DNA from: Streptomyces ficellus
Lineage (GTDB): Bacteria > Actinomycetota > Actinomycetes > Streptomycetales > Streptomycetaceae
Length of the DNA stretch: 64,000 nt
Assembly: GCF_009739905.1 (NCBI RefSeq)
Contig: NZ_CP034279.1
Coordinates: 1,178,001-1,242,000 of the forward strand
Direction: 5' to 3'
A model generated the notes under the pieces. It did not search any database, was not told the origin of the DNA, and worked only from the letters and a program-made list of their open reading frames with translations. Every line of letters starts with the position of its first letter. Position 1 is the first letter of the stretch. The translations under genes and the position numbers were made by a program. Below, piece after piece: positions 8,119 to 16,299 of the stretch.

Positions 8119-9909
8119 ATGAGCGAGGATGTGGCCGACCGGATACTCGCGCGGTTGCGCGACTGGAACGTCGAGTGCGTGTTCGGCTATCCGGGTGACG
8201 GGATCAACGGGCTGATCGCCGCCTGGGGGCGGGCCGAGAACCAGCCCCGTTTCATCCAGGCCCGGCACGAGGAGATGGCCGCGTTCCAGGCGGTCGGGTA
8301 CGCCAAGTTCGGGAACCGCCTCGGTGTGTGCGTGGCGACCTCAGGGCCGGGCGCGATCCACCTGCTGAACGGCCTGTACGACGCGAAGCTCGACCACGTG
8401 CCGGTGGTGGCGATCGTGGGCCAGACCGCCCGCAGCGCGATGGGCGGCTCGTACCAGCAGGAAGTGGATCTCCACTCGCTGTTCAAGGACGTCGCCTCCG
8501 AGTTCATCGCCACGGTGAACGTCCCCGAGCAGCTGCCGAACGTCCTGGACCGGGCGATCCGCACCGCCTACGCGCGCCGCTGCCCGACGGTGGTGATCGT
8601 GCCGGGCGATGTGCAGGAGCTCGAATACACCCCGCCCACGCACGACTTCAAGATGGTGCCCTCCAGCCTGGACCGCAGCGCCTGGACCGCGTTCCCCGCC
8701 GACGACGCCCTGGAACGGGCCGCCGAGGTGCTCAACTCCGGCGAGAAGCCCGCCCTCCTGATCGGCCAGGGCGCGGCGGGGGCCCGCGCGGAGGTGGAGG
8801 AGGTCGCCGACCTGCTCGGCGCTGGGGTCGCCAAGGCTCTGCTCGGAAAGGACGCCCTCTCCGACGAACTGCCCTTCGTCACCGGGTCGATCGGCCTGCT
8901 GGGCACCCGCCCGTCGTGGGAGCTGATGCAGGGGTGCGACACGCTGCTGACGATCGGCTCCAGCTTCCCGTACAGCCAGTTCCTGCCGGAGTACGGGCAG
9001 GCCCGGGCGGTGCAGATCGACCTCGACCCGCACATGGCCGGCCTGCGCTACCCGTACGAGGTGAACCTCATCGGCGACGCGCGCGCCACACTGCGCCGGC
9101 TGATCCCGCTGTTGCGGCGGAACCGCAAGCGCGGGTGGCGGGAGAAGACCGAGAAGTCGGTGCGGCGCTGGGAGGAGGTCATGGCGCGCCGCGCGGCGGT
9201 GAGCAGCGACCTGGTGAACCCCGAGCACGTGGCGCGGGCCCTGTCGCCGCTGCTGCCGGACCGCACGCTGCTGACGTGTGACTCCGGTTCGGTCGCCAAC
9301 TGGTACGCGCGGCACATCACGATGCGCGGCGACATGCGCGGCTCGCTGTCCGGGACGCTGGCGACGATGGGCTGCGGGGTGCCGTACGCGATCGGCGCCA
9401 AGTTCGCGCACCCGGACCGGCCGGTGGTGGCGCTCGTCGGCGACGGGGCGATGCAGATGAACGGGCTGGCCGAGCTGATCACGGCCGCGAAGTACCGGCA
9501 CCAGTGGGACGACCCCCGGCTGGTGATCGGCGTGTGGAACAACCGGGACCTCAACCAGGTGACGTGGGAGCTGCGCGCCATGGGCGACGCCCCGTCGTTC
9601 CTGCCGTCGCAGGAGCTGCCGGACGTCCCGTACGCGCTGTTCGCCGAGTCGATCGGGCTGACGGGCCTGCGGGTGGAGAAGCCGGAGGACGTGGAGAGCG
9701 CCTGGCGGATGGCGCTCGCCGCGGACGGTCCGGCGGTCGTCGAGTTCGTCACTGACCCCTCCGTACCGCCGATCCCGCCGCACGCGACGTGGCAGCAGAT
9801 GGAGTCGACCGTCGCCGCCCTCGCGAAGGGCGACGCCGACCGTGGCGCGGTGGTCCGGCAGGGGCTGAAGGCGAAGGTGCAGGAGTTCCTGCCGGGCCGG
9901 AAGGCGTGA
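8119..9909 (+). CDS. Thiamine-pyrophosphate-dependent enzyme, pyruvate oxidase/dehydrogenase (PoxB)-like
   Basis: 596 residues with three domains: an N-terminal TPP pyrimidine domain containing VFGYPGDGINGL and the catalytic-Glu motif RHEEMAAF (about 49-56), a central Rossmann-like domain (LIGQGAAGA, about residue 215), and a C-terminal TPP pyrophosphate domain with the cofactor motif VGDGAMQMNGLAEL ending in the distal WNN. Ordering and length match the acetolactate synthase/pyruvate oxidase superfamily; GYPGDGINGL and QVTWELRAMGDAP resemble actinobacterial PoxB-like proteins. The likely reaction is decarboxylation of pyruvate or another 2-oxoacid. ATG 8119 is picked from the AGGAGG at 8106-8111. 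It diverges from the sigma factor gene, so a stress role is inferred. Confidence 0.82.
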   Translation: MSEDVADRILARLRDWNVECVFGYPGDGINGLIAAWGRAENQPRFIQARHEEMAAFQAVGYAKFGNRLGVCVATSGPGAIHLLNGLYDAKLDHVPVVAIVGQTARSAMGGSYQQEVDLHSLFKDVASEFIATVNVPEQLPNVLDRAIRTAYARRCPTVVIVPGDVQELEYTPPTHDFKMVPSSLDRSAWTAFPADDALERAAEVLNSGEKPALLIGQGAAGARAEVEEVADLLGAGVAKALLGKDALSDELPFVTGSIGLLGTRPSWELMQGCDTLLTIGSSFPYSQFLPEYGQARAVQIDLDPHMAGLRYPYEVNLIGDARATLRRLIPLLRRNRKRGWREKTEKSVRRWEEVMARRAAVSSDLVNPEHVARALSPLLPDRTLLTCDSGSVANWYARHITMRGDMRGSLSGTLATMGCGVPYAIGAKFAHPDRPVVALVGDGAMQMNGLAELITAAKYRHQWDDPRLVIGVWNNRDLNQVTWELRAMGDAPSFLPSQELPDVPYALFAESIGLTGLRVEKPEDVESAWRMALAADGPAVVEFVTDPSVPPIPPHATWQQMESTVAALAKGDADRGAVVRQGLKAKVQEFLPGRKA

Positions 9910-9933
9910 CGGAGGTCGTGACGGAAGTCGTGA
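9908..9933 (+). repeat. Short tandem repeat at the end of the TPP enzyme gene
   Basis: Two 12-bp copies of GTGACGGARGTC (one base different) followed by a third GTGACGG, covering the stop codon of the TPP enzyme gene. It reads through in another frame as TEVVTEVV but no gene is supported there; it looks like slippage duplication. Confidence 0.6.
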
Positions 9934-10018
9934 CGGTGCCCGCGGCGATCGCCGGGTTTGCCCCGGCCGCGCCGGGTACCCGCCCGGCGACCGCAAACGC
10001 AACACCGTGGAGGGCGCC

Positions 10019-10393
10019 ATGCAGCGTGGCAGCGACCGGCTCAGCCGCCGTCAGGACGACGAGATGAAGCACCAGCTCAAGGGGCTGCTCAGGTCCGGCC
10101 ACCCGACGAGGACCGAGGAGTGGCACGACCCGGAGCCGGTTGCCGAGGACGATCCGGAGCTCGCCCCGCCCCGGGTCCACACCGCCCCGTTCGAGGCACT
10201 GCGCCTGGAGCTGGGCCGGCACCTGGCCCGCACCCCGTTCCCGGCGCACCGGCGCGACCTGCTGCGGATCCTGCGGGAGCGGCACGCGCCCGACCCGCTC
10301 CTGGAGCGGGTGGCGGCACTGCCCGGCGACCACACCTACCGCAGCGTTCAGGACGTGGCCGTGGCGCTGGAGCGGCCCCCGCACCCGGCGTGA
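10019..10393 (+). CDS. DUF2795 domain protein
   Basis: 124 residues. The first half is hydrophilic and charged. The second half (about 56-118) matches the small DUF2795 helical domain: LELGRHLARTPFPAHRRDLL, then LLERVAALPGDHTYRSVQDV, the usual pattern of a two-part helical repeat ending in a D-V-A-L motif. Function of the domain is unknown; it occurs in short actinobacterial proteins often placed beside stress genes. ATG 10019 is preferred over GTG 10007 because a GGAGGG (10009-10014) sits four bases before it. It lies between the TPP enzyme (109 bp gap) and the PfpI-like gene (50 bp gap), all on the same strand. Confidence 0.7.
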   Translation: MQRGSDRLSRRQDDEMKHQLKGLLRSGHPTRTEEWHDPEPVAEDDPELAPPRVHTAPFEALRLELGRHLARTPFPAHRRDLLRILRERHAPDPLLERVAALPGDHTYRSVQDVAVALERPPHPA

Positions 10394-10443
10394 CGTGGCA
10401 CGACGGAACCGCTCGTCAGACGTCGACCCAGAAAGGAACCACT

Positions 10444-10989
10444 GTGCAGATCGCGTTTCTCGTGGCGCCCGAGGGCGTCGAACAGGTAGAGCTCACCGAC
10501 CCGTGGCAGGCGGTGAAGGACGCCGGTGACACTCCCGTGCTCGTCTCGACGGAGCCGGGCGAGATCCAGGCGTTCCACCACCTCGACAAGGCCGACACCT
10601 TCCCCGTGGACCGGACCGTCGCCGACGCCTCGGCCGGGGACTACGGGGGCCTGGTCCTGCCCGGCGGTGTCGCCAACCCGGACTTCCTGCGGATGGACGA
10701 GAAGGCCGTCGCCTTCGTGCGGGACTTCTTCGAGGCGGGCAAGCCGGTGGCGTCGATCTGCCACGGACCGTGGACGCTGGTGGAGGCCGACGTGGTGCGC
10801 GGCCGTACGCTCACGTCCTGGCCGAGCCTGCGGACCGACATCCGCAACGCCGGTGGTGAGTGGGTGGACGAGCAGGTCAAGGTCTGCTCGGCGCGCCCCG
10901 CCACCCTGATCACCAGTCGCAAGCCGGACGACCTCAAGGCGTTCTGCGACGCGTTCACGGCGGAGTTCGCCAAGGTCTCGGGCGGCTGA
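10444..10989 (+). CDS. DJ-1/PfpI-family type 1 glutamine amidotransferase-like protein
   Basis: 181 residues, the standard size for PfpI-like proteins. Starts IAFLVAPEGVEQVEL, contains the GLVLPGGVANPDFLR motif (about 72-86), the nucleophile elbow SICHGPW with Cys near residue 108, and ends with LITSRKPDDLKAF, where the family has a histidine/serine-rich loop of similar form. Members are cysteine peptidases, deglycases or chaperone-like stress proteins; activity cannot be decided from sequence. The start is GTG 10444 behind AAGGAA (10433-10438). It is the third of three co-directional genes after the divergent sigma factor, and a strong stem-loop follows its stop. Confidence 0.82.
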   Translation: MQIAFLVAPEGVEQVELTDPWQAVKDAGDTPVLVSTEPGEIQAFHHLDKADTFPVDRTVADASAGDYGGLVLPGGVANPDFLRMDEKAVAFVRDFFEAGKPVASICHGPWTLVEADVVRGRTLTSWPSLRTDIRNAGGEWVDEQVKVCSARPATLITSRKPDDLKAFCDAFTAEFAKVSGG

Positions 10990-11016
10990 CCCCCGCCGGG
11001 GCTCCCCACCTGGTCC

Positions 11017-11048
11017 GGCTCCTCGTCCCGCGCGGCGGACGAGGAGCC
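11017..11048. terminator. Bidirectional stem-loop between convergent genes
   Basis: Perfect 12-bp inverted repeat: GGCTCCTCGTCC (11017-11028) and GGACGAGGAGCC (11037-11048) with an eight-base loop. It sits between the PfpI-like gene and the converging DinB-type gene, so it could end transcription from both sides. Confidence 0.75.
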
Positions 11049-11137
11049 TCGCCGTGCGTGCGACCGTCCTCGCCGGGCGTGCGACCGTCAGGCCCGGTCG
11101 GCCGGGTCGGGGAGTCCGCGACCCGGCCGGCGGCCCG

Positions 11138-11725
11138 TCAGGCCTCGCGGCCCACCATCGCCAGCAGCTTCGTCTGCTCGTCGGCGTCGTCCGGCACCTC
11201 CACCCGAGGGGCGAACAGGCCGCTGCCGGCCAGGCTGTCCGCGTACGGCGACACCTCCCGCACGGTGAAGGCGACCAGCTCCGGCGGCAGCCGCTCGTCC
11301 GCGCCGATCGCCCGGGACAGGTCCCAGGCGTGGACCACCAGGTCGGCGATCATCTGCGCGCAGTACGCGGTGGCCTGCGACGGGCCGGACGAGAGGTGCA
11401 CCGTGCGGTCCAGGGCGCCCTTGTCCAGGAACGCCTCCCGCGACTCCACCGCCGCCCGGTCCCAGACGGCCACCGGGTCGTCGCCCAGGACGTCACCCTC
11501 GAAGGCGTCACCGATCTCCGCGAGGGTGCGCCGCTCGCGGACCAGCGGAACCACCCACAGCTGCTCGCCGGTGAGGTGGTTGACCAGGTCGCGGACCGAC
11601 CAGTCGGTGCAGGGCGTCGGGGCGTCCCACTGGTCGGGGCGGACGGCGTGCACCCGCTCGCCGAAGAAGTCGAGCGCCTCGCCGTGCCGGGCGAGGAGGG
11701 TGCTGGGCACATGGGGGTTCGGCAC
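11138..11725 (-). CDS. TIGR03086-type DinB-fold metal-binding protein (mycothiol-dependent enzyme family)
   Basis: 195 residues of the maleylpyruvate isomerase/DinB-like helical bundle. Motifs: PTPCTDWSVRDLVNHLTGEQLW (about 36-57; the histidine of the NH segment is a metal ligand in the family) and MIADLVVHAWDLSRAIGAD (about 124-142), with the second conserved histidine in VVHAWDL. Relatives use mycothiol or bind zinc. The start is GTG 11725, preceded by a full GGAGGTGA ribosome site four bases upstream, which decides it. Divergent from the PAP2-kinase fusion gene across about 200 bp. Confidence 0.82.
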   Translation of the reverse strand: MPNPHVPSTLLARHGEALDFFGERVHAVRPDQWDAPTPCTDWSVRDLVNHLTGEQLWVVPLVRERRTLAEIGDAFEGDVLGDDPVAVWDRAAVESREAFLDKGALDRTVHLSSGPSQATAYCAQMIADLVVHAWDLSRAIGADERLPPELVAFTVREVSPYADSLAGSGLFAPRVEVPDDADEQTKLLAMVGREA

Positions 11726-11927
11726 CGCGGGTCACCTCCGGGGATCCACTGCTGTCGTCACCCGGTCCACTCTTCCCGGACCCGGGAGCGATCGCCAGGC
11801 GGGTGACCTGTGTGGCCCACGGGGCACCGGGTACACCGCCTCACCACCGGATCCCGGCCCCGGCCCTCCCCCGCCGGCCGGCGCAGCGGTGCGCTTGGGC
11901 GGGCGGCCGACGGGGTACGCGCGGGTC

Positions 11928-13436
11928 ATGTCCGATTCCTCCGCCACGCAGCCCGTCGATACCGTCCGTGACCGGGTGACCACCCGGCTCAGCGCCTGGG
12001 ACCGTGAGGTCTTCCACCGCGTCGCCACCCGGCACTGGCCCGGTGGCGACGCGGTGCTGCCCCGGCTGAGCCACGCGGCGAACCACGGACTGCTGTGGTT
12101 CGGCACGGCGGCCGGTATCGCCGTCCTCGGGCGCGGCGCCCGGTCGCGGCGGGCGGCGGTGCGCGGTGTGGCGTCCCTGGCGCTGGCGTCGGCGGCCATC
12201 AACACGATTGGCAAGCGGTCCGTGCGCCGGGCCCGGCCGGTGCGGGACGCCGTGCCGATGGTGCGGCAGCTGAAGAAGCAGCCGTTCACCACGTCGTTCC
12301 CGTCCGGGCACTCGGCCTCCGCCGCCGCCTTCGCGACGGGCGTGTTCCTGGAGTCCAGGGGCTGGGGCGCGGCCGTGGCGCCGGTCGCGGCCGCCGTGGC
12401 GCTGTCCCGCGTCTACACGGGCGTGCACTACCCGGGCGACGTCCTCGCCGGTGCGGCGCTCGGAGTGGGCGCCGCCTTCGCCGTGCGGGGGATCGTCCCG
12501 ACCCGGTCGCAGCTGCCCGCCCCGGGCCGCCCGCACGCCGACGCGCCCGCGCTGCCGGGCGGCGCCGACCTGGTGGTCGTGGCCAACCGGGGGTCGGGCT
12601 CGGCGGACCAGGCCGCGCTGGTGCGGGACGCCCTGCCGCGCGCGGAGGTGCTGGAGTGCGAGCCGGAGGACGCGGGCCAGGCGATGGAGAAGGCCGCCGC
12701 GTCCGGGCGGTGCCGGGCGCTGGGCGTCCTGGGCGGCGACGGGACCGTCAACCGGGCCGCGGCGGTGGCCGCCCGGTACGGCCTGCCGCTCGCGGTGTTC
12801 CCGGGCGGCACGCTCAACCACTTCGCGTACGACCTCGGCATCGAGTCGGTGCACGACACGTGTCGCGCACTGGCGGAGGGCGACGCGGTCCGCGTCGACC
12901 TGGGCCGGTTCACGCCGGGCCCGGACGGCGCGGCGCACGGGTACTTCGTCAACACGTTCAGCCTCGGCGTGTACCCCGAGCTGGTGCGGCTGCGGGAACG
13001 CTGGTCGCCCCGGATCGGCGGCTGGCCCGCCGGGGTCCTCGCGGCCTGGAAGGTGCTGCGCGGTGAGCACCCGCTGGAGGCGGAGGTGCACGGCCGGCAC
13101 CGGCCGATGTGGCTGCTGTTCGCCGGGAACTGCGTCTACCGGCGGATGGGGCCGACCCCGGGCCGCCGCCACGACCTCGCCGACGGTCTGCTGGACGTCC
13201 GGGTGGTGCACGGCGGCCGGCTGCCGGGGCTGCGGCTGCTGGCGGCGGCGCTCGCCGGACCGCTCAGCAAGTCGCCCGTGCACGCGGCCGAGAAGCTGCG
13301 CAAGGTGCGGGTCTCGGGCATCGCGCCGGGGACGTCGCTGGCGTTCGACGGTGAGGTGACGCAGGCGCCGCGGGAGCTGCTCGTCGACAAGGACGACGAG
13401 GCGCTGACGGTCTACCGCCCCCGGACCGGCCCCTGA
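11928..13436 (+). CDS. PAP2 phosphatase - diacylglycerol kinase fusion
   Basis: 502 residues with two enzymes in one chain. Residues about 45-190 form a membrane PAP2 phosphatase with its three catalytic motifs: KRSVRRARP (96-104), SFPSGHSAS (123-131) and SRVYTGVHYPGD (160-171). Residues about 213-498 form a lipid kinase catalytic domain with GGDGTVNRAA (269-278) and FPGGTLNHFAYDLG (291-304). The pair of reactions (phosphatidate to diacylglycerol and the reverse, or a phosphorylated lipid carrier) opposes itself, so a lipid-signalling or head-group recycling role at the membrane is inferred. ATG 11928 is followed directly by the conserved N-terminus; ribosome site is poor. This fusion is known in actinobacteria. 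Confidence 0.88.
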   Translation: MSDSSATQPVDTVRDRVTTRLSAWDREVFHRVATRHWPGGDAVLPRLSHAANHGLLWFGTAAGIAVLGRGARSRRAAVRGVASLALASAAINTIGKRSVRRARPVRDAVPMVRQLKKQPFTTSFPSGHSASAAAFATGVFLESRGWGAAVAPVAAAVALSRVYTGVHYPGDVLAGAALGVGAAFAVRGIVPTRSQLPAPGRPHADAPALPGGADLVVVANRGSGSADQAALVRDALPRAEVLECEPEDAGQAMEKAAASGRCRALGVLGGDGTVNRAAAVAARYGLPLAVFPGGTLNHFAYDLGIESVHDTCRALAEGDAVRVDLGRFTPGPDGAAHGYFVNTFSLGVYPELVRLRERWSPRIGGWPAGVLAAWKVLRGEHPLEAEVHGRHRPMWLLFAGNCVYRRMGPTPGRRHDLADGLLDVRVVHGGRLPGLRLLAAALAGPLSKSPVHAAEKLRKVRVSGIAPGTSLAFDGEVTQAPRELLVDKDDEALTVYRPRTGP

Positions 13437-13477
13437 GAGGCGCCCAGCGGCGTGTCCTGCGGCGCTCGGCGGCGCGT

Positions 13478-14236
13478 TCAGCGGCCGAGGGTGCCCACGT
13501 CCCCCATGACGATCACGGGCTTCTTCGCCGGGTCCAGGGCGATCAGCAGTTGCCGCAGGTCGTCCCGCTGGAGCGAGATGCAGGCGCGGGTGGGTCCGCC
13601 GTGGTCGACGTGGATCCACACGCCACCGCCCTTGCCGGCGCCGAGGGGGCGGACCTTGTTCAGCGGTGACGTGCCGGGGACCCGGTTGTAGTCGATGGCG
13701 ACCACATGGTCGAAGGAGCCTTCGAGGGGTTCGCCGAGGAAGCCGGTGCCGGGCATGTTGAACTCCTCGCTCCGGTCGTACGGCAGCGCGGTTCCCGGGT
13801 CGGGCAGGCGGCCGCCGGCGTCCCCCAGGGCGAACACCCCGATGGGGGTGCGCAGGTCGCCGGCGACGTGGTGGGCCGTCCAGCCGCGCAGCGCGTTGTG
13901 GGCGGGCCAGGGCTGGCTGACGGCCTTCCACCCGGTCTTGGGGTCCCGTTCGTAGAGGACGGCCGTCGACTGGTGGGAGTGCGGCCCGTCGCCCTTGACG
14001 ACGAGGGCCTGGGTGCTGGCGGCCGGGATACGCGAGCGGGTGGCGGGCCCGAGGCCGGGGATCTCGGCGGGTGCCGTCAGCACGGGTGCCCCGGGCGCCG
14101 GCCGGGTGGTCGCCGTGGTGCGTCCCGCCGCGGCCGGATCGTGGGCCGCCCGGGGGGCGGCGCATCCCGCGAGGAGGAGCCCGGCGCACACCGCGCCGGT
14201 GAGCACGCGGCGTCCTGCTGTGTTGACGACGGGCAT
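13478..14236 (-). CDS. Lipoprotein L,D-transpeptidase-like (YkuD) protein
   Basis: 252 residues, predicted to be exported and lipid-anchored: n-region ending AGRR, hydrophobic core, and lipobox LLAGC with Cys25. The C-terminal half carries the YkuD-type catalytic site GVWIHVDHGGPTRACISL, with the nucleophile at about Cys219 and histidines just before it. Such enzymes cross-link peptidoglycan (3-3 links) or anchor proteins to it; some in this subgroup are uncharacterised. It lies 156 bp downstream of gvpK of gas-vesicle cluster 1, on the same strand, and converges on the PAP2-kinase gene. No terminator is obvious between it and gvpK. Confidence 0.8.
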   Translation of the reverse strand: MPVVNTAGRRVLTGAVCAGLLLAGCAAPRAAHDPAAAGRTTATTRPAPGAPVLTAPAEIPGLGPATRSRIPAASTQALVVKGDGPHSHQSTAVLYERDPKTGWKAVSQPWPAHNALRGWTAHHVAGDLRTPIGVFALGDAGGRLPDPGTALPYDRSEEFNMPGTGFLGEPLEGSFDHVVAIDYNRVPGTSPLNKVRPLGAGKGGGVWIHVDHGGPTRACISLQRDDLRQLLIALDPAKKPVIVMGDVGTLGR

Positions 14237-14392
14237 GTCCGAGCCTTTCCCTCATCGCCGGCGGCCGTGCGGCGGTACTGGCGGCCACGGAGGTGATGAT
14301 CGGCTGATCCGGTCGCCGGGGCGCGGGGTTCCGGGGGCGACGCGCGTGAAGTTCCCCCGGTCCCCGTAGCGGCGCCGTCGGGGGGCGGCGCC

Positions 14393-14668
14393 CTACAGCA
14401 GGGGGCCGAGCGGCCCGAGGTCGAGGTTGAGGTCCTCCGGTTCGAGCCCGAACCGGGTGCGCAGGAGGTCCATGCGGTCCTCCAGGAGCATCAGGGTCAT
14501 CCCGATCCGCTCCTCCTGCTCCTCGGTGAGGTCGCCGCCCTCGACGCGGCGCAGGGCCTGGCGTTCCATCAGCTGCCGCAGCAGTTCCACGACGGTCAGG
14601 ACGAGGCGGGCCAGGTCGCGCTCGACGGTGTCGGGGTCGAGTTCCACCTTGCGGCTCGACGCGGTCAC
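14393..14668 (-). CDS. gvpK: Gas vesicle protein GvpK (cluster 1)
   Basis: 91 residues. Shows the GvpK pattern: ELDPDTVERDLARLVLTVVEL, LLRQLMERQALRRVEGGDL, a TEEQEERIG acidic helix and the C-terminal LEPEDLNLDLGPLGPLL. GvpK is a minor accessory protein needed for vesicle formation in archaea and bacteria. GTG start overlaps the gvpS stop (GTGA, four bases), so translation is coupled. It lacks the roughly 43-residue N-terminal extension of its paralogue at 29776. Last gene of cluster 1. Confidence 0.92.
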   Translation of the reverse strand: MTASSRKVELDPDTVERDLARLVLTVVELLRQLMERQALRRVEGGDLTEEQEERIGMTLMLLEDRMDLLRTRFGLEPEDLNLDLGPLGPLL

Positions 14669-14874
14669 GGGCGCACCTCCCCGCGCGGGTCCCAGGGCGA
14701 GGGGACGTCTTCGTTCACCGAGCTGATGAGGGCCTTGAGGTCGACGCGTACGAGGTCGACGTCGGCGATCCGCAGCGTGAGGTCGCCCGAGATGACCACG
14801 CCGCCGGCGAGCAGCCGGTCCAGCAGGTCGACCAGGGCGATGCGCCGCTCGGCGAGGGGTTCGACGACCGTCAT
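14665..14874 (-). CDS. gvpS: Gas vesicle protein GvpS, GvpA/J-like (cluster 1)
   Basis: 69 residues belonging to the GvpA/GvpJ/GvpM fold: RRIALVDLLDRLLAGGVVISGD then LRIADVDLVRVDLKALISSV. The amphipathic helix-strand-strand-helix core of the shell protein is evident but short. By position between gvpL and gvpK it corresponds to gvpS of the Streptomyces order. Probably a minor shell or nucleation component. Overlaps gvpL (ATGA) and gvpK (GTGA) by four bases on each side. Confidence 0.9.
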   Translation of the reverse strand: MTVVEPLAERRIALVDLLDRLLAGGVVISGDLTLRIADVDLVRVDLKALISSVNEDVPSPWDPRGEVRP

Positions 14875-15656
14875 CGGGCGGCCTCCCGCGGGGCCTCGTC
14901 CGCGATGCCGGCGAAGGAGTAGGGGGCCCAGGGCCCGGTGAGCTCGACGCGTACGCCCGGTTCGGAGACCGCTTCGACCAGCTGGACGAACTCCGGGCTG
15001 CGGGCGCGGTCCACCAGGTAGGCGGCGTTGAGCACGTTGACGCCCGGGGCGTTGGAAAGCCGGGTGTCCTGGGGGCGGTGGACGGTGCCGGCCTCGGCGT
15101 GGCGGGACAGTTCGCCGTGCAGCCGGCGGCTCAGGGCGTCGGCGCGCTGCCAGTCGCCCTCGCGGCTGCGGCGGGCGTTCAGCCGGCGGCGCAGGTAGTC
15201 CCGGCCGCTCGCGCCGGGTTCCGGCGCGGCGGGCTCGGCCTCTTCGGCGGCTCCGGGTTCCGCGTACACCTTGACGCCCCACTCGACCCGCCCGTCGAGC
15301 CGTGCGAGGGCCCGTACGAAGCGGTCGTGGCCGTCCTCCAGCAGGCGTCGTACGCCGCTGTCGTCCCGGCAGACGGTCGCGAGCCGTAGCGGGAGCGGGC
15401 AGGTCACGGTGGACAGGGCGGCGACGACGGCGTCGTGGGCGCGCGCGGTGGCGGCCAGCCAGTCCAGGTCCTCCAGCCGGGCGCGCAGCGGCGCCTCGTC
15501 GAACTCCCCGGCCGGGACGGCGCCGGTGACGGCGACCAGGTCGCCGTGGCGCAGCAGGTGGGGCGGTTCGCCGTCGATGCCGTGGGCGCCCTCGGGCAGG
15601 ACGCCGTCGAAGGGGCGGGTGACGGCGTAGACGTAACGCAGCCGGTCGGTGCTCAT
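14871..15656 (-). CDS. gvpL: Gas vesicle protein GvpL, GvpL/GvpF family (cluster 1)
   Basis: 261 residues. Begins RLRYVYAVTRPFDG, typical of the GvpL/F N-terminal ferredoxin-like fold. Further family motifs are PLPLRLATVCRDD (about 94-106), GRVEWGVKVYAEPG (about 131-144), and the C-terminal VRVELTGPWAPYSFAG, the family hallmark. GvpL/F proteins bind GvpA and other Gvps during assembly. ATG 15656 overlaps the gvpJ stop by four bases; longer in-frame upstream codons are within gvpJ and are rejected. Similar to the 291-residue GvpL of cluster 2, with shorter linker. Confidence 0.92.
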   Translation of the reverse strand: MSTDRLRYVYAVTRPFDGVLPEGAHGIDGEPPHLLRHGDLVAVTGAVPAGEFDEAPLRARLEDLDWLAATARAHDAVVAALSTVTCPLPLRLATVCRDDSGVRRLLEDGHDRFVRALARLDGRVEWGVKVYAEPGAAEEAEPAAPEPGASGRDYLRRRLNARRSREGDWQRADALSRRLHGELSRHAEAGTVHRPQDTRLSNAPGVNVLNAAYLVDRARSPEFVQLVEAVSEPGVRVELTGPWAPYSFAGIADEAPREAAR

Positions 15657-15979
15657 GCGGTGCGTCCCTCCAGCTCGGCGATCCGGCGCTGTAGCTCGGC
15701 GTTCTCGCGGGCCAGTTCGCTGCCCCGGGCGCGGGAGGAGAGCGCCGGGTCGCTCTCCCACCAGTCGATGCCCATCTCCTTGGCGCGGTCGACGGAGGCG
15801 ACGACGAGACGCAGCTTGATGGTCAGCAGCTCGATATCCAGCAGGTTGATCTTGATGTCGCCGGCGATGACGACGCCCTTGTCGAGGACGCGTTCCAGGA
15901 TGTCGGCGAGGTTGGCGCTGCTTCCGTCCGAGGCGTACGGGCTGGGGGGCAGGCCGCCGGTGGGGCGTGGGGTGGTCAT
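15653..15979 (-). CDS. gvpJ: Gas vesicle protein GvpJ, GvpA-family (cluster 1)
   Basis: 108 residues: a GvpA-like core SSANLADILERVLDKGVVIAGD, then INLLDIELLTIKLRLVVASV, followed by the GvpJ-specific AKEMGIDWWESDP and a short coiled tail (ARENAELQRRIAELEGRTA). GvpJ is a minor shell component thought to shape the vesicle ends. Overlaps gvpG by four bases. Compared with the cluster 2 copy it lacks the roughly 45-residue arginine-rich tail. Confidence 0.92.
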   Translation of the reverse strand: MTTPRPTGGLPPSPYASDGSSANLADILERVLDKGVVIAGDIKINLLDIELLTIKLRLVVASVDRAKEMGIDWWESDPALSSRARGSELARENAELQRRIAELEGRTA

Positions 15980-16212
15980 GTCGTTCTCGGGCCCTTCTCC
16001 AGGCGGTCGAGGAGCTCGTCCTCCCGGCGGTCGAATTCCTCTTCGTCGATCTCGCCCGCCTCCAGCCGTTCGTTGAGGCGGGCGAGTTCGCGTTGTACGG
16101 CGGCGGGGTCGTAGTACTGCCGCTCGGCCTCCGCCACCACCTGGCGCAGCACCCAGGCGGTGCCGCGCAGGGGCGCCGCCGGCAGGAGCAGCAGTTCTCC
16201 CAGCAGGCCCAT
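15976..16212 (-). CDS. gvpG: Gas vesicle protein GvpG (cluster 1)
   Basis: 78 residues. GvpG pattern: hydrophobic MGLLGELLLLPAAPLRGTAW, then VVAEAERQYYDPAAVQREL, and a heptad-like charged helix LEAGEIDEEEFDRREDELLD. This small helical accessory protein interacts with other Gvps in assembly. The start ATG 16212 has AAGGGA upstream. It is separated from gvpF by 87 bp that contain a direct repeat, unlike the 14 bp in cluster 2. Confidence 0.92.
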   Translation of the reverse strand: MGLLGELLLLPAAPLRGTAWVLRQVVAEAERQYYDPAAVQRELARLNERLEAGEIDEEEFDRREDELLDRLEKGPRTT

Positions 16213-16224
16213 GCTCGGTCCCTT

Positions 16225-16285
16225 CGTTCGTTCCCGCGCCGGTCCTCCCGGCGCCCTTCGTTCCCGGCGCCGTTCGTTCCCGCGC
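16225..16285. repeat. Direct repeat between gvpF and gvpG of cluster 1
   Basis: CGTTCGTTCCCGCGC occurs exactly at 16225-16239 and 16271-16285, with a degenerate third copy (CCTTCGTTCCCGGCGC) between them. It fills the only sizeable gap inside cluster 1. It may be slippage expansion or an RNA structure that tunes downstream translation. Confidence 0.6.
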
Positions 16286-16299
16286 TGTCGGTGCGGTTC

